A stretch of 64,000 nt of DNA from Leucosporidium creatinivorum. Taxonomy: Eukaryota; Basidiomycota; Microbotryomycetes; Leucosporidiales; Leucosporidiaceae. The position numbers and the translations under genes are program-made. The stretch lies in contig BCKL01000008.1 in NCBI GenBank assembly GCA_001600635.1, positions 529,770-593,769 on the forward strand, in the 5' to 3' direction. The notes under the pieces were generated by a model that made no database searches, had not been told where the DNA came from, and saw only the letters and a program-made list of their open reading frames with translations. Position 1 is the first letter of the stretch, and each line of letters starts with the position of its first letter. Of the stretch, positions 44,985-55,345 are shown piece by piece.

Positions 44985-46236
44985 ATGTCGAACACTTACA
45001 AAGGCACTGTGACCCTCAAGAAGGTGCCATCTCCCTCCGATTCTCCTCAAACCGTTCTCGACGTTGCCGGCCTCACGCATTGGCAAGTCTTCTCGACAGT
45101 GGATGAGGCGCGGTCCAAGGACGATCCGCATCTACGACTGTATTTGCAGTGGACTATACTCGACCGCCGAGGGCTGACTTCCGCCAAGATTTGCGTTCAG
45201 CCGACTTCGGGCCTCACCTGGGATGTCGAGCTGAAGGATGAGGGGATGGCTTCGGGAAGCGCCATGAGCAGTCTATGGTACGGTCAACAGCATGGTCCGA
45301 TCATGCTCGACGTCGAAGTCGGGCGTGGGCTGCATGCTCCCCTCTCCGAGGCTGAGGCAGGTGAGATCGTTCTCGGCAAGCCACTGAACGCTATAGAAGC
45401 TGAGAACCTCCTACGCAGCCTACTGTAATTGTACGACGCTGCACGATGTGCGCATTGCGTTCCCGGCGTCTGGGCGTCACCTTTTCGCGCACTCGGCGAT
45501 TCTTTCGGCAGCATCGCCTTACTTCGAGGCTTTATTGTCCTCTGGCTTCGCCGAAGGATGTCCAATGGCCATCAAGGAGGAGGAGGAAACAACACCTACT
45601 GTGGGAGCCGGGTCAGTCCAGCCTTCCGCCCCACGGGTGGAAGCGAGGCCTGCTGGCGACTTCGAAGATTCGGACGCCGAGGGCGGCGATGATTGGCTAC
45701 TCCAGCCTCAAACTGACGGTCCACGCCCTATGCATCGCATCCAGGTGTCTGAAACCTCCTATGCCACCTACGCAGCTCTCCTCGTTTGGCTACAAAGCCG
45801 GCAGATCACCTTTGCGCCCCTTCTCTCCTCCTTCCGCACCTCAACCTCAGAGACCAACGCCACTGCAGCACACAAGCTCCGGTCTTCAGCAGTCGCCGAA
45901 CAACTCACTGCCAGCCCCCTTCTCCCTTCTCCCGTCTCACCCAAATCCATCTACCGCGCGGCCGACCTCTTCGAGCTTCCGACCCTACGCTCCCTCGCCC
46001 TCAGGTCCTTCTCCTCCCAACTCACCCCCCAGAACGTCGCCTACGAGCTCTACAGCGACGTCTCGTCCTGCTACCCCGAGATCAAGGAGGCCTGCCTTTC
46101 GTACGCGGTCAAGAATTGGATCGAGGTCAAGGTGAGCGAAGCGTTGAAACGGATTAAGGAGATGGATGCGAGCGAGTTGCCTGTTGGAGCGGTGGGAATC
46201 GGGTTGGAGGTTGCCATGAGGTTGTCGGAGGGCTGA
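44985..46236 (+). CDS. MATH-like/BTB (POZ) domain protein
   Basis: Probable CUL3 ubiquitin-ligase adaptor. The N-terminal part (MSNTYKGTVTLKKVPSPSDS, LRLYLQWTILDRRGLTSAKI) resembles a divergent MATH domain. A single intron (about 45360-45411) joins LSEAEA to YCNCTTLHDVRIAFPASGRH. The first exon reads on to a stop without it, so the gene easily looks like two. The BTB fold then has HLFAHSAILSAASPYFEALL, an acidic insert with DSDAEGGDDW, YATYAALLVWLQSRQITFAP, and a helical end with YRAADLFELPTLRSLALRSF and NVAYELYSDVSSCYPEIKEA. Fungal MATH/BTB proteins exist, but assignment of the N-terminal domain is tentative. Confidence 0.78.
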
Positions 46237-46995
46237 GGAGCTGGGAGGAATCGCTTGCTGGAGAGGGAGGAGTGAGCGCAACGACGTCGATTGAAGTCGA
46301 GAGATGGCGCAGGGTGGGCATGGCGAGCTGCGCGCTGGCCTGTAGCTCAGTGATATGTGATGTAGTGCAATGCTTTCCTCTCCCTCTCCATCCTCCTCCA
46401 CGGAGACAACACTCTCGGCGAAGGCTAATCGGGGTCTGTAGGGCGATGGGAGAGCTGCAAAGGACTGCGATGTGCGAAATAGTTCTCAAAATATGCAAGA
46501 GAACAGCTCAAGCTGAGCTTGCCACATTTGAACGAGGTCATTTTAAGGAGGCGAGTGGGCGGACTTCGACGTTGAGCGGCGCAGCTCTCTTGACCGCGTC
46601 GATTTCACTCCTCCACTTCTAGGTACATCTACGCTCTCGAATCGACTCGCCACAAGTCCATGTACATCCTACGACACTTCCTTGCACCCTCGCGCAACTC
46701 CTACACGAATCGACGGCCCAGGGAGGGCGCTGTCGAGTAAAACTCTGCGGTCGGCCACAGAGGCAGCAGGAGGCTACGAGGGAACAGGGGAAGGCTACAG
46801 GCGTGTAGGAGGGTGGAATGCTGTCGGTTTCTGCAGGGAGAGACCAGGTTTCAGCACTCAATTGGCAGGGGGAACCCAGGCTTGTCCAGCGAGAGCGGGC
46901 AGGCGGGCGGGCGCAGCGATTCGAGGTGGGAGTTGGAGGGCATCAGAGCTGACCTACGTCCCCCCATTCCTCACCACTTTATCCACCACATCAGT
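46237..46995. other. Intergenic region, eL14 promoter
   Basis: About 760 bp. Frames seen here lack exon structure. The last 40 bp before the ATG are C/T-rich, as is usual for ribosomal protein genes. Confidence 0.5.
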
Positions 46996-47639
46996 ATGTC
47001 CGCCCCTACGTCGTCGGTCAGCACCTTCAAGCGCTACGTCGAGGTCGGCCGCGTTGTCCTCCTCAACGACGGTCCCTCGTCGGGCAAGCTCGCGACCATC
47101 GTTGAGATCATCGACCACAACCGCGTGAGTATGACGAGATTACAGAGGGGGAACCGCTGCAGAAATCGGGGATGTAGTGCAGCCTAGGGGGAACCTATGA
47201 CTGACCGCTCAATCGGCTCATGCAGGCTCTCATCGAGGGACCCGTCACTGGAGTTCCCCGCCAGTCGTTCGCCTACCGCCGCCTCACCCTCACCCCCTTC
47301 GTCCTCAAGAAGCTCCCCCGCGCCGCCGGCACTTCCGCCGTCAAGAAGGTCTGGGAGGCTTCCGATGTCTCCGCCAAGTGGGAGGCTTCCTCGTGGGCCA
47401 AGAAGCGTGCTGCCCAGCAGGCCAGGAGGAACACCTCCGACTTCGACAGGTTCGAGATCATGCTCCTCAAGAAGCAGCGCAGGCGCCTGGTGAACGTGCG
47501 TCCTAGTCTCGCATCTCAAGAGGAGGGTTCGGCGCAAGGCGCGCTGAGTGGAAGGGAAGCTTCGGTGAAGCAGGAGAGCTGACCCACGCTCATTTATTGC
47601 ATCTAGGTCGCCGCCGCCAAGGCCAAGAAGTCCGCATAA
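46996..47639 (+). CDS. RPL14: 60S ribosomal protein eL14
   Basis: Structural protein of the large ribosomal subunit. The product starts [20 protein letters not shown] and continues [28 protein letters not shown] across an intron (about 47126-47225). The basic body has [20 protein letters not shown] and [16 protein letters not shown] second intron (about 47494-47607) precedes the short last exon [10 protein letters not shown]. The KOW-like N-terminal fold and total length (about 140 residues) match eL14. Confidence 0.95.
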
Positions 47640-48389
47640 ACGGCTTCTTATTTGGACGACGCGTGTGGAGAGGGAGGAGAGCGCTGAGGATGGGAGCGCT
47701 TGATGGGGCGGGACCGCCGAGGAGATGGGTATCAAACCACGGCCCTCTCTGATGCGTAACGCGATGACCCTTTGTTGCGTATCGCTGTCGTCGTCGTGTG
47801 GAGAGATGCGATGTGGGGAGTCGGCGAAGCTGGGGGTGGAATCTCGGTCGGGCGCCTGAGCCCTGAGGTTGCTCGCTACGGCGTACAGTCGACACTTACT
47901 CGACGATGGCTCTTCGCTGCCTCTTTGTGGTGAACTTCGATCCGTTGCCTGGGCGCTGAGGCTCGGCGATGGCGGGTTCGGCGATTCGCTCTACTGGCTC
48001 GCTTGCGAAGGTCGCGAGGTGCTCTTGAGCTGCGAGGAGCATGCACCACTCGCCTTCGAGCGCTACTCGTCGTCTCCTGGACGATAGGACCAACTTGCCT
48101 GCCTGCGAAGCCTTGCCAACCTCTCGGCGACTCTTGAGCAGGCTCTTCCTCCTCCCCTTCGCTCGACTTGCTCGCCGTTCTCACTTCCGACCTTCGGATC
48201 TTTCGGCGCTGGCCGATGCAAAGCTTCTCCAACGGCTAGGAAGCCCTGCAGCCCGAAACGGCCTCACAAAGGGCGATCAAGCACATTGCGTGGGCGAAGC
48301 ACACCACCGCGAGGGGGGCCGGTAAATCTACCTCAATTTCGAGCAGGCGCAGGTTGGCTCTGCATCTATCATCACCTAGAACAGACGAC
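47640..48389. other. Intergenic region
   Basis: 750 bp between eL14 and the reductase. Overlapping frames on both strands near 47870-48330 have no motif or splice support. I see no convincing tRNA (see rejected items). Confidence 0.5.
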
Positions 48390-49604
48390 ATGGCATCCGC
48401 ATCGACCTACACCCTCTCAACTGGCGCTGTCTCCCCTCTCGTGGGCTTCGGACTCTGGAAGGTTACCGAGAACACGGCCCAGGTGGTCTACGACGCTCTC
48501 AAAGCAGGCTACAGGCTTCTAGATGGAGCTGCCGATTACTCCAACGAGGTGCAGGCTGGACAGGGACTCAAGAGGCCTATTGACGAGGGCATTGTCAAGC
48601 GCGAGGACGTCTTCATCACCAGCAAGCTCTGGGTGAGTTCGGGCGAGATCTCGGCGAGCTCCAGTATCTCGAGCTAATCCCTCCTTGCTCCACCAGAACA
48701 CCTTCCACGCTCATGAGCACGTTATGCCCGCCGTCAAGAGGTCGCTCGCAGACTGGGGTGTCGACTACTTCGATTTGTACCTCATTCACTTCCCCATCTC
48801 GCTCAAATGTACGTTCCAAAATCCCTCTACCTCGACCGAGCCTCGCTGACTCGCTCGCTCACCTACAGACGTCGACCCGGCCGTTCGCTGTGAGTTCTCC
48901 TTTCGGCTCTCGAGTTCCATCGGCCATCTGACCCTTGGTTTCGCACGATAGACCCTCCTGAGTGGGACGACGGCAAGGGTATTGTTACGCCCTCGGACGA
49001 CCCCATTCACTTGACCTGGAAGGGAATGGAGGAGATCTACGAGGCCGGCCTCGCCAAGGCGATTGGAGTCTCCAACTTCTCGGGAGGGCTCCTTGTCGAC
49101 CTCCACCGCTACGCCAAGATCAAGCCTGCCGTCCTCCAGATCGAGCACCACCCCTACTTCACCCAGGTTCAGCTTGTCGAGCTCGCAAAGACCCTCGGCA
49201 TGAACGTCACTGCCTGTGAGCTTGCGCCGAGCTGGTCTCTCACCCGTTTGCACAGCCTGACTGACCCCAAATCACCTCTCACAGACTCCTCCTTCGGCCC
49301 CGCCAGTTGGCTCGAGCTGAACCACGAGCTCGCCCTCGCCACCCCTTCCCTCCTTGAGCACTCGACCATCTCCTCCATCGCCAAGAAGCACAACAAGACC
49401 ACCGCACAGGTCCTCCTCCGCTGGGCTACTCAGCGTGGAGTCGCCGTCATCCCCAAGTCGGGCAACGCCGCCCGCCAGCAGGAGAACTTGGATTCGATCT
49501 TCGAGCTCGAGAAGGAGGACGTTGAGGCCATCTCGGCGTTGAACGAGAATCGCAGGCTGGCCGACCCTGTCGCCATCCACCCCAAGCTCGCTATCTACGC
49601 TTAG
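48390..49604 (+). CDS. Aldo-keto reductase, xylose-reductase-like
   Basis: Reduces aldoses such as D-xylose to polyols with NAD(P)H. The family tetrad is visible: Asp and Tyr in [12 protein letters not shown], Lys in VFITSKLW and His in [13 protein letters not shown]. Further hallmarks are [38 protein letters not shown] and the cofactor loop [16 protein letters not shown]. Five or more introns, including a 21-nt microexon (about 48870-48890) encoding most of [17 protein letters not shown] and the loop after IPKS are typical of fungal xylose reductases, but glycerol dehydrogenase activity cannot be excluded. Start ATG 48390, stop TAG at 49602-49604. A decayed dioxygenase fragment begins only about 75 bp downstream. 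Confidence 0.9.
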
Positions 49605-49679
49605 AAATGTTGATAGAATTATAGGATTGCAAAGAGTAGACGTTCGATGCTCGTTCCATCTCGCTCTCGCGAGCGACCG

Positions 49680-50020
49680 AGGCTCGAGGGGAGGGTAGGT
49701 CTCCATGGACCAAGTCGAGAGGTATTGAGAGTATTCGGGGCATTCTATGAAGCTTCGTGTAAGCATCTCACGTCTCCGAGAGAGCGGAGAGAGCACTCAC
49801 GTCTACATATTCTTCCTCGGCGGGCTCGGTGATGGATTGAGGCTTGAGAGAAACGGACATGCTTGCTGTTCGACGTTGGGTGGTGCTGGGAGGAAGAAAA
49901 TAAGAAACGCGCGGTCGTTCTAACCGGCAAGCTGTGCCGGTGGGTGGAGACGTGCTCGCTCGATCTGCTTTCCACTGTCAGCGAAGGTCCAGGCGCCCGA
50001 GATCAAGCAGGAGCAGCGCC
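49680..50020 (-). pseudogene. Truncated 5' copy of the TauD-type dioxygenase gene with its promoter
   Basis: Read on the minus strand, this matches the promoter, first exon, first intron and start of exon 2 of the gene at 53431. It encodes [20 protein letters not shown], an intron, then [16 protein letters not shown], after which the similarity ends. The promoter part shares GCGAGCACGTCTCCACC and the block before the ATG (CAGCACCACCCAACG). The functional copy reads [20 protein letters not shown]. It is a remnant lying downstream of, and co-oriented with, the transporter gene. Confidence 0.85.
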
Positions 50021-50263
50021 GACCCCGCAGGCGACCCTGTAGTAGTGCAAGCTAGGGTTGACTTTCAGTAACTCTCAAGACAGGCTGTCTACGAGCAGCA
50101 GCGGAGAACTCAGAGCAGGACCCGAATGTTCGCCGAGCAGCTTGCAGTCCTCCCAGCGCGAGGCAAGACCTTTCGCAGCTCCTCGCTGACGCTTCGAACC
50201 GATACCAGAATATTCATTGACGGGTATAACCATAATCTACCATTTTTCCAGCTGCCCAAGAGT

Positions 50264-52881
50264 CTAGTACGCGAACCTGTGGAAGAAGCGAGGAAGGTCA
50301 GCCTCGGCGCTGGACTTCTCTCGTCTCCGGCGTCATCCGTCCAAGCTCAATACCTTCCCAAGTACTCACCTGAAATCAATGCGCTTGTTGCCGATGTCGG
50401 GACCGTTGACAATGTAGTCCTCCTGCTCCTCGGTGGTGAGCTTCGACCAGGCCTCCTCCTTCTTGGCGTTCATTCGGATGAGAACCCATCGCTGAGCGAC
50501 GAACGAGATGAGGGTGACGAAGACGGTCACCACCAGGATCTGCGAGAGAGACAGAAGAGGTCAGCTTGGCTCGAGAAGGACAGCTCGGCGCTCGACTGGG
50601 CGAGATCTCACCTTGTTTCCTCGTCGGTATAGAGGCTTGTCGTCGGCCCTGTAGATCTGGGAGGCCACGATGTTGCCGGCTTGGACGAAGATGTTGTAAA
50701 AAGCCGTCGAGCAAGCACGTCCCTTGACGCTGTTGGAGTTCTCGGAAACCCAGGAGACGAGGATGGGATGCCTGTGTTCGGGAAAGAAAGGCGGGTCAGC
50801 CACCGGCGGTAGTCTGGATTGGAACAAGGACTGCTCACCAGTAAGGGTAACCAACGCAGACAAGACCGAGAACATAGCGGCCCCACCTGTCCCAGGTAGG
50901 CTGCGAGAAGTTGACGGCGATGAAAGGCTGCTCGGGACAGAAGGACAAGGAGCCAGGTCAGCTTGCAGCCTTGCCCAGGGGGGGCACACTGATTCATACT
51001 AGAAGTCACGTACAGCAATCTGCCACGAGGCGCCAAGAAGAGCGACCATGGCGCGAGAGTTGATCTTATCCGAGTACCAAGAGACGAGCGACATGAGGAC
51101 AATGGTCATAGCGGCGGCTGGGGCGGTCATGAGGTTGGTCTTGAGAGTGCTGAAGCCGAGCTCCTTGATGGTGAGGGAGAGGTAGGCTCCGACAGTTCTA
51201 CAAGCGGGAGCGAGAAGAGGGTCAGCATCGCCGAGGTCTCGCTGGACGACTGTCGCTGAGGAAAGAAATCAGACGAACCCAGTGGGAATGTAAGAAATCA
51301 GTCCGATCCAGTACAGGAACAGCATGGAGGGGTCGGTGAAGCCAGCCTTGATGTCCTTGAACTGGATGGGCGAGCGGAAGTTGGTCCTTCCCTTGCTAGG
51401 GTCGTCGCGAAGGCTGCAGTATAGAGAGCACGTTAGCTCGGCGCACGGCGCATGAAAGCGATGAACAAAGCTCGGACGAACATTCGGTTGACCATGATGA
51501 CCTCCTCACGCTCGTTGAACCATCCGTTCTTGCCGCGAAGGTAGCCCTTGGTCTGAGTAGGCGATCCAGGGAGGTAGAAGGCAGTGGTGATTCCGATGAC
51601 AGCGGTGATGGCTCCTTCAATCAAGAAGAGCCAGGACCATCCAGGACGACCGTGGATGCCGCGCATCGAGGTGAGTCCGGCGCCGATGCAAGCTCCGATG
51701 ATGTTGGCGATGTTGAGGGTCTGCGCAGGTGGGGTCATTGGTCAGCGCTCAAGCACGCCAGACAACCTTGTCATCTTCGCCGTCCCAGACGAGTCCTAGA
51801 GCGGCGTCGCCGCCTCGAAGGGCTGATATCCGCGCTCGGCGAAGGCGAATGGACTCACTCCCCAGAACGCGGCAAGGCGAATAGCCATCTCTTTGCGCGT
51901 GTAGAAGTAGGAAAGGAAGAGAATAGCTCCAGGGATGAAGCCTCCCTCGAAAAGACCCTGTTGGCGAGGTGAGGTGAGCTACGAGGCGTCTCGGCGACGG
52001 GACGCTGAGCGCTGACTCGGAGCTCACGAGAAGGCAGCGGGTTGCGAAGAAGCCGGCCTTGTTGGTCATAAAAGCCTGGGAGAGGGCGACACTGCGGAAG
52101 GTACACGGTAAGCGTGAGAAGTCGAGCTGCAGCAGAGCTAAGAGCGCTCACATCGACCAGCAGGTCACTGAGGGAGACGAGCGAAGCGGACGGGGAGGAC
52201 GGGAACAATTAGCCACGGCCTCCTCGCGAACCCCTAGCAATACTTACTGATGACAGGAAGCCAGCGCTCCGGTCCGAGGTACTTGACGGCCATTTGAGAG
52301 GGCAGCTCGGCGAAGAGGAAAGAGCAGTAGAAGATCGTTTGTCCGTTGTTGTAGACGTTGGTGTTGACTCCCAGATCCGCGAGCATGCCATCAGCAAGAG
52401 CGTAGGAGATGTTGCCTCGGTCGAGTTGGAGGCAGAACTGTGGAGGCCAAGCTGTCAGTCGAGTGCTCGGCGAGGATTGACTCGGAGGCCGACTTCGACT
52501 CACAAAGGCAAGACACATCCACGACATGACTCGGATGTCGCTGCAGAGGGTAAGGCATCGTGAGGGGTCGAGGCGAAGGGAAAGGCGGTCCGAAGCGGCC
52601 GAGAAGGAGGGGAAGGGGCGAAAGTGGGTTAGCGCCGAAGCCAAGGCTGTAGGTCATGCACCGAGTCGGAGAGCTCACATCTTGCGCTTGACCTTCTTCT
52701 CCTCCTCCTCAGTCCAGACGGCAGCAGGATCGTAGCGGTGACGGCCCTCGTACTTGGCATCCAGCGGTTGAGCGACGAGCCATTCCTCCGAGCGGCGCGA
52801 CTGCTTGCGCTCGAGGTCGAGGTCGGCGGAGGTCTCTTGTGTGATAGGGTGCGAGCTGATAGCAGGTTGCACGGAAGTCAT
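50264..52881 (-). CDS. MFS transporter, Dal5/Soa1 (anion:cation symporter) family
   Basis: Twelve-helix plasma-membrane permease. The hydrophilic N-terminus contains RYDPAAVWTEEEEKKVKRKM. It is followed by the family signature DIRVMSWMCLAF and LQLDRGNISYALADGML, then TRCLLGLFEGGFIPGAILFL, IEGAITAVIGITTAFYLPGS, FTDPSMLFLYWIGLISYIPT, WYSDKINSRAMVALLGASWQ, YPYWHPILVSWVSENSNS and NIFVQAGNIVASQIYRADDK. About ten short introns. The C-terminal join gives RIDFRFAY with TAG at 50264-50266. Divergent from a Jlp1/TauD-type sulfonate dioxygenase (549 bp between starts). Yeast Soa1 of this subfamily transports sulfonates and sulfate, so a sulfonate substrate is inferred from context. Allantoate or other organic anions remain possible. 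Confidence 0.87.
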
Positions 52882-53430
52882 GCTGACGGGGTCGAAACGG
52901 GGAAAGCGAGCGAGAGAGAGGATCAGGAGGGAAAGAGGGGAAAGCGATAGTCGAGACGGGTCGGCGGCAGGAGAAAAGCGTGCAGCGTGTGAGATCGTGA
53001 GGTGATGCGAGCACGTCTTGCATTGCCCGTCGAAGGCCGAAGTTACGCCGAATCGGCAAACAGAAGCAAGTTCAAATGTCTATCAGCCGATTAGAAAGAA
53101 GGAGAGCAGCGGGGCTCAACCGGAGTTCGCGGTAGGCTCGGCGCTTCCCTGCTGCTCCTGCTTGGACCTCGGTCGACCTCTGCGGCCCTGCGGTACAGCA
53201 TACAGATGTTGTGCAGCCCTCAGCTGCACCCGCGCATCGCGGTTGATCGCCTTTAGCGCCCTCCTTGTGTCCCATGGCGACATTTCGACCCTGAGATTTG
53301 AGAGCACACCTTCGCTGATCGCCTTGCTGAGCGAGCACGTCTCCACCCACCGGGGGACCATTGCCGGTTCGAACGAACGCGCTGTTGTTCTTTTCTTCCT
53401 TCCAGCACCACCCAACGACGACCAGCAAGC
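52882..53430. promoter_or_regulatory. Bidirectional promoter of transporter and dioxygenase
   Basis: 549 bp shared upstream region, suggesting co-regulation. The dioxygenase-proximal 100 bp are duplicated at 49860-50020. No binding site could be named with confidence. Confidence 0.55.
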
Positions 53431-54921
53431 ATGCCTGTTTCTCTCAAGCCTCAATCCATCGCCGAGCCCGCCGGGGAGGAGTATGTAGACGTGAGTGCTC
53501 TCTCCGCTCTCTTGTAGACGTTAGAGGCTTACACAAAGCTTCATAGAATGGCCCCGAATACCCCCAGTACCTCTCGACTTGGTCCATGGAAACCTACCCT
53601 CCCCTCGAGCCCCGCCACGTCTCGCCTGCTGAAGAGCCTGGCTGCCGTGCAGACCCTACCTTCCCAAACTTGTTCCCTCAAGGATCAGATGTTGGTGTCA
53701 ACAAGCTCACCCCGAGTACGTCTCCACTCTGGCCTCTTGCGATGACCTCGCAGAGGCCAATTGTTCCGGCACCTCGGCTGACCCGTTTTCCGACGGGGCA
53801 GAGATCGGGTCGAGTGTTGATGGAGTACAGATCTCGACTCTCTCGCCCGCTGGACTGGATGAGCTGGCTCTTTACGTCGCCCAGCGCGGTGTCGTCGCTT
53901 TGTAAGTCGCTCTGTCTTCGCCGAGCTTTTGAGTCGGCAGCTGACCTCTTCTATTGGACAGCCGCAACCAGGACCTCAAGGATGCCGGACTCGAGAAGCT
54001 GATGCAGGTCACCAACCACTTTGGACCCGCTCATGTTCACCCTACCACCGCCCACCCCGCCATCTCCCCTCACCTTCACGTCGTCTACCGAGACCAGCAG
54101 CTCGGTCGCAAGTTCCTTGAGGAGGTGCCCGACCGAAACTCGTCCATTTCCTGGCACTCCGACGTAACTTTCGAAGTCAACCCTCCATCCACCACCTTCC
54201 TCCTCGGTCTCGCTATTCCCCCGACTGGCGGCGATACTCTCTACTCCTCCTCGACCGAGGCCTACAAGCGCCTTTCCCCCGCCTTCCGAGAGCGCCTGCA
54301 CGGCCTTCGCGCCATTCATTCTTCTTTCGAGCAGGATGCCGAGTCGCGCTCTCGTGGAGGTCCTTCTCGTCGCCCTCCCATTCAGACGGAGCAGCCGGTT
54401 GTGAGGCGTCACCCCGTTACCAAGGAGCCCATGCTCTTCGTCAACGAAGGCTTCACTCGGAAGATTGTTGGGTGGAAGAAGGAGGAGGTGAGTCGCTGCT
54501 TTTGCTCGTCAAATCTGCCTCCGCCTTACCGCCGAGCTTCGGTGCTGAATTCCTGCCCCTCCCTCTCGCCCTCCAGAGCGACTACCTCCTCAAGTTCCTC
54601 TTCGACCACATTGCTCGCGGTCAAGACTTCCAGTGCCGTGTCAGGTGGGAAGCTGGTACCATCATCGTCTGGGACAACCGCAGGTGAGTCTTGGCTCCGC
54701 CGAAGCTGACTCTGCTCGACCGCTCCCTTCGGCATCTCGCTGACCTCGGACTCCCTCTTACGCAGTGTTGTCCACTCGGCTGTATTCGACTACGACGAGG
54801 CCCACCGTCGCCACGCCATCAGGTATGCTTTCCCGTTCCCTCAAACGCCGACCTCGGCGCTGACCTTTCCCTCTCGTTTCGCAGGCTCACCCCTCAAGGC
54901 GAGATCCCCATTCCCGTCTGA
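53431..54921 (+). CDS. TauD/TfdA-family dioxygenase, Jlp1-like sulfonate/alpha-ketoglutarate dioxygenase
   Basis: Fe(II)/2-oxoglutarate enzyme expected to release sulfite from sulfonates such as taurine. Introns at about 53491-53547, 53716-53728 (approximate), 53904-53961, 54488-54576, 54684-54765 and 54823-54883. The metal site begins in [20 protein letters not shown] (His-x-Asp) and is completed by the distal His in [20 protein letters not shown], which also holds the 2-oxoglutarate-binding Arg. Other hallmarks are [39 protein letters not shown] and [12 protein letters not shown]. Ends [10 protein letters not shown]. Complete by motif. The divergent Dal5/Soa1-type permease supports a role in sulfur acquisition. 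A partial second copy lies at 49680-50020. Confidence 0.88.
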
Positions 54922-55042
54922 TCATCACATAGTCAAGCAGTGCTGTACATATTCGTTATCTTTGCAAGCCATTTTCGTTACGCACAGTCAGCCAGACTTC
55001 GAGAGCGCAAGCGAGAGGAAGATCAGCGCCGAGCAGCTGTTC

Positions 55043-55255
55043 TGCAAGCCTTAAGGGACGTGGTTGCTCGACGGCCTTGACAATATTCTCGTTCAAGCGA
55101 GGAATATTGTTGCTTCCCGGACCTGCAGGGCGGACGGACAAGCCTCTTTACCGGCAAGGAAACTAGGTGAGCTCTCGCCCCGCTCAAGCGCCGAGCTCTG
55201 CGCAGAGACGACGTTTGAACCAAGCGGACCTCTCCCTCCGCCATCACTGTTCTGG
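55043..55255 (+). pseudogene. Fragment of the Dal5/Soa1-type transporter gene
   Basis: On the plus strand, 55043-55255 resembles the 3' part of the transporter gene. It shares AAGGGACGTG, a TTGCTCGACGGC block, a decayed version of NIFVQAGNIVASQIYRADDK (here NILVQARNIVASRTCRADGQ), the exon-end GTGAG donor and the following intron with AGCGCCGAGCT. Similarity fades after a match to the next exon start (CTGGTGGCGAT). It begins about 120 bp beyond the dioxygenase stop and has that gene's orientation. Confidence 0.8.
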
Positions 55256-55345
55256 TGGCGATTGGCAAGTTGTCTCGCTCGCTGCACGCTCGGTTTGAAC
55301 TTCGAACTGTCCTTTCGTCTGCATTTTATCACTTGGAGAAGCTGC

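Noticed and set aside
47730-47790. tRNA-like string with a B-box-like GGTTTGATACC (minus strand)
   Set aside because: I could not form a cloverleaf: the T-stem has only four pairs and no acceptor stem or anticodon loop was found.
47870-48330. Overlapping frames on both strands between eL14 and the reductase
   Set aside because: No start context, intron signals or protein motifs; lengths are typical of chance frames at this GC content.
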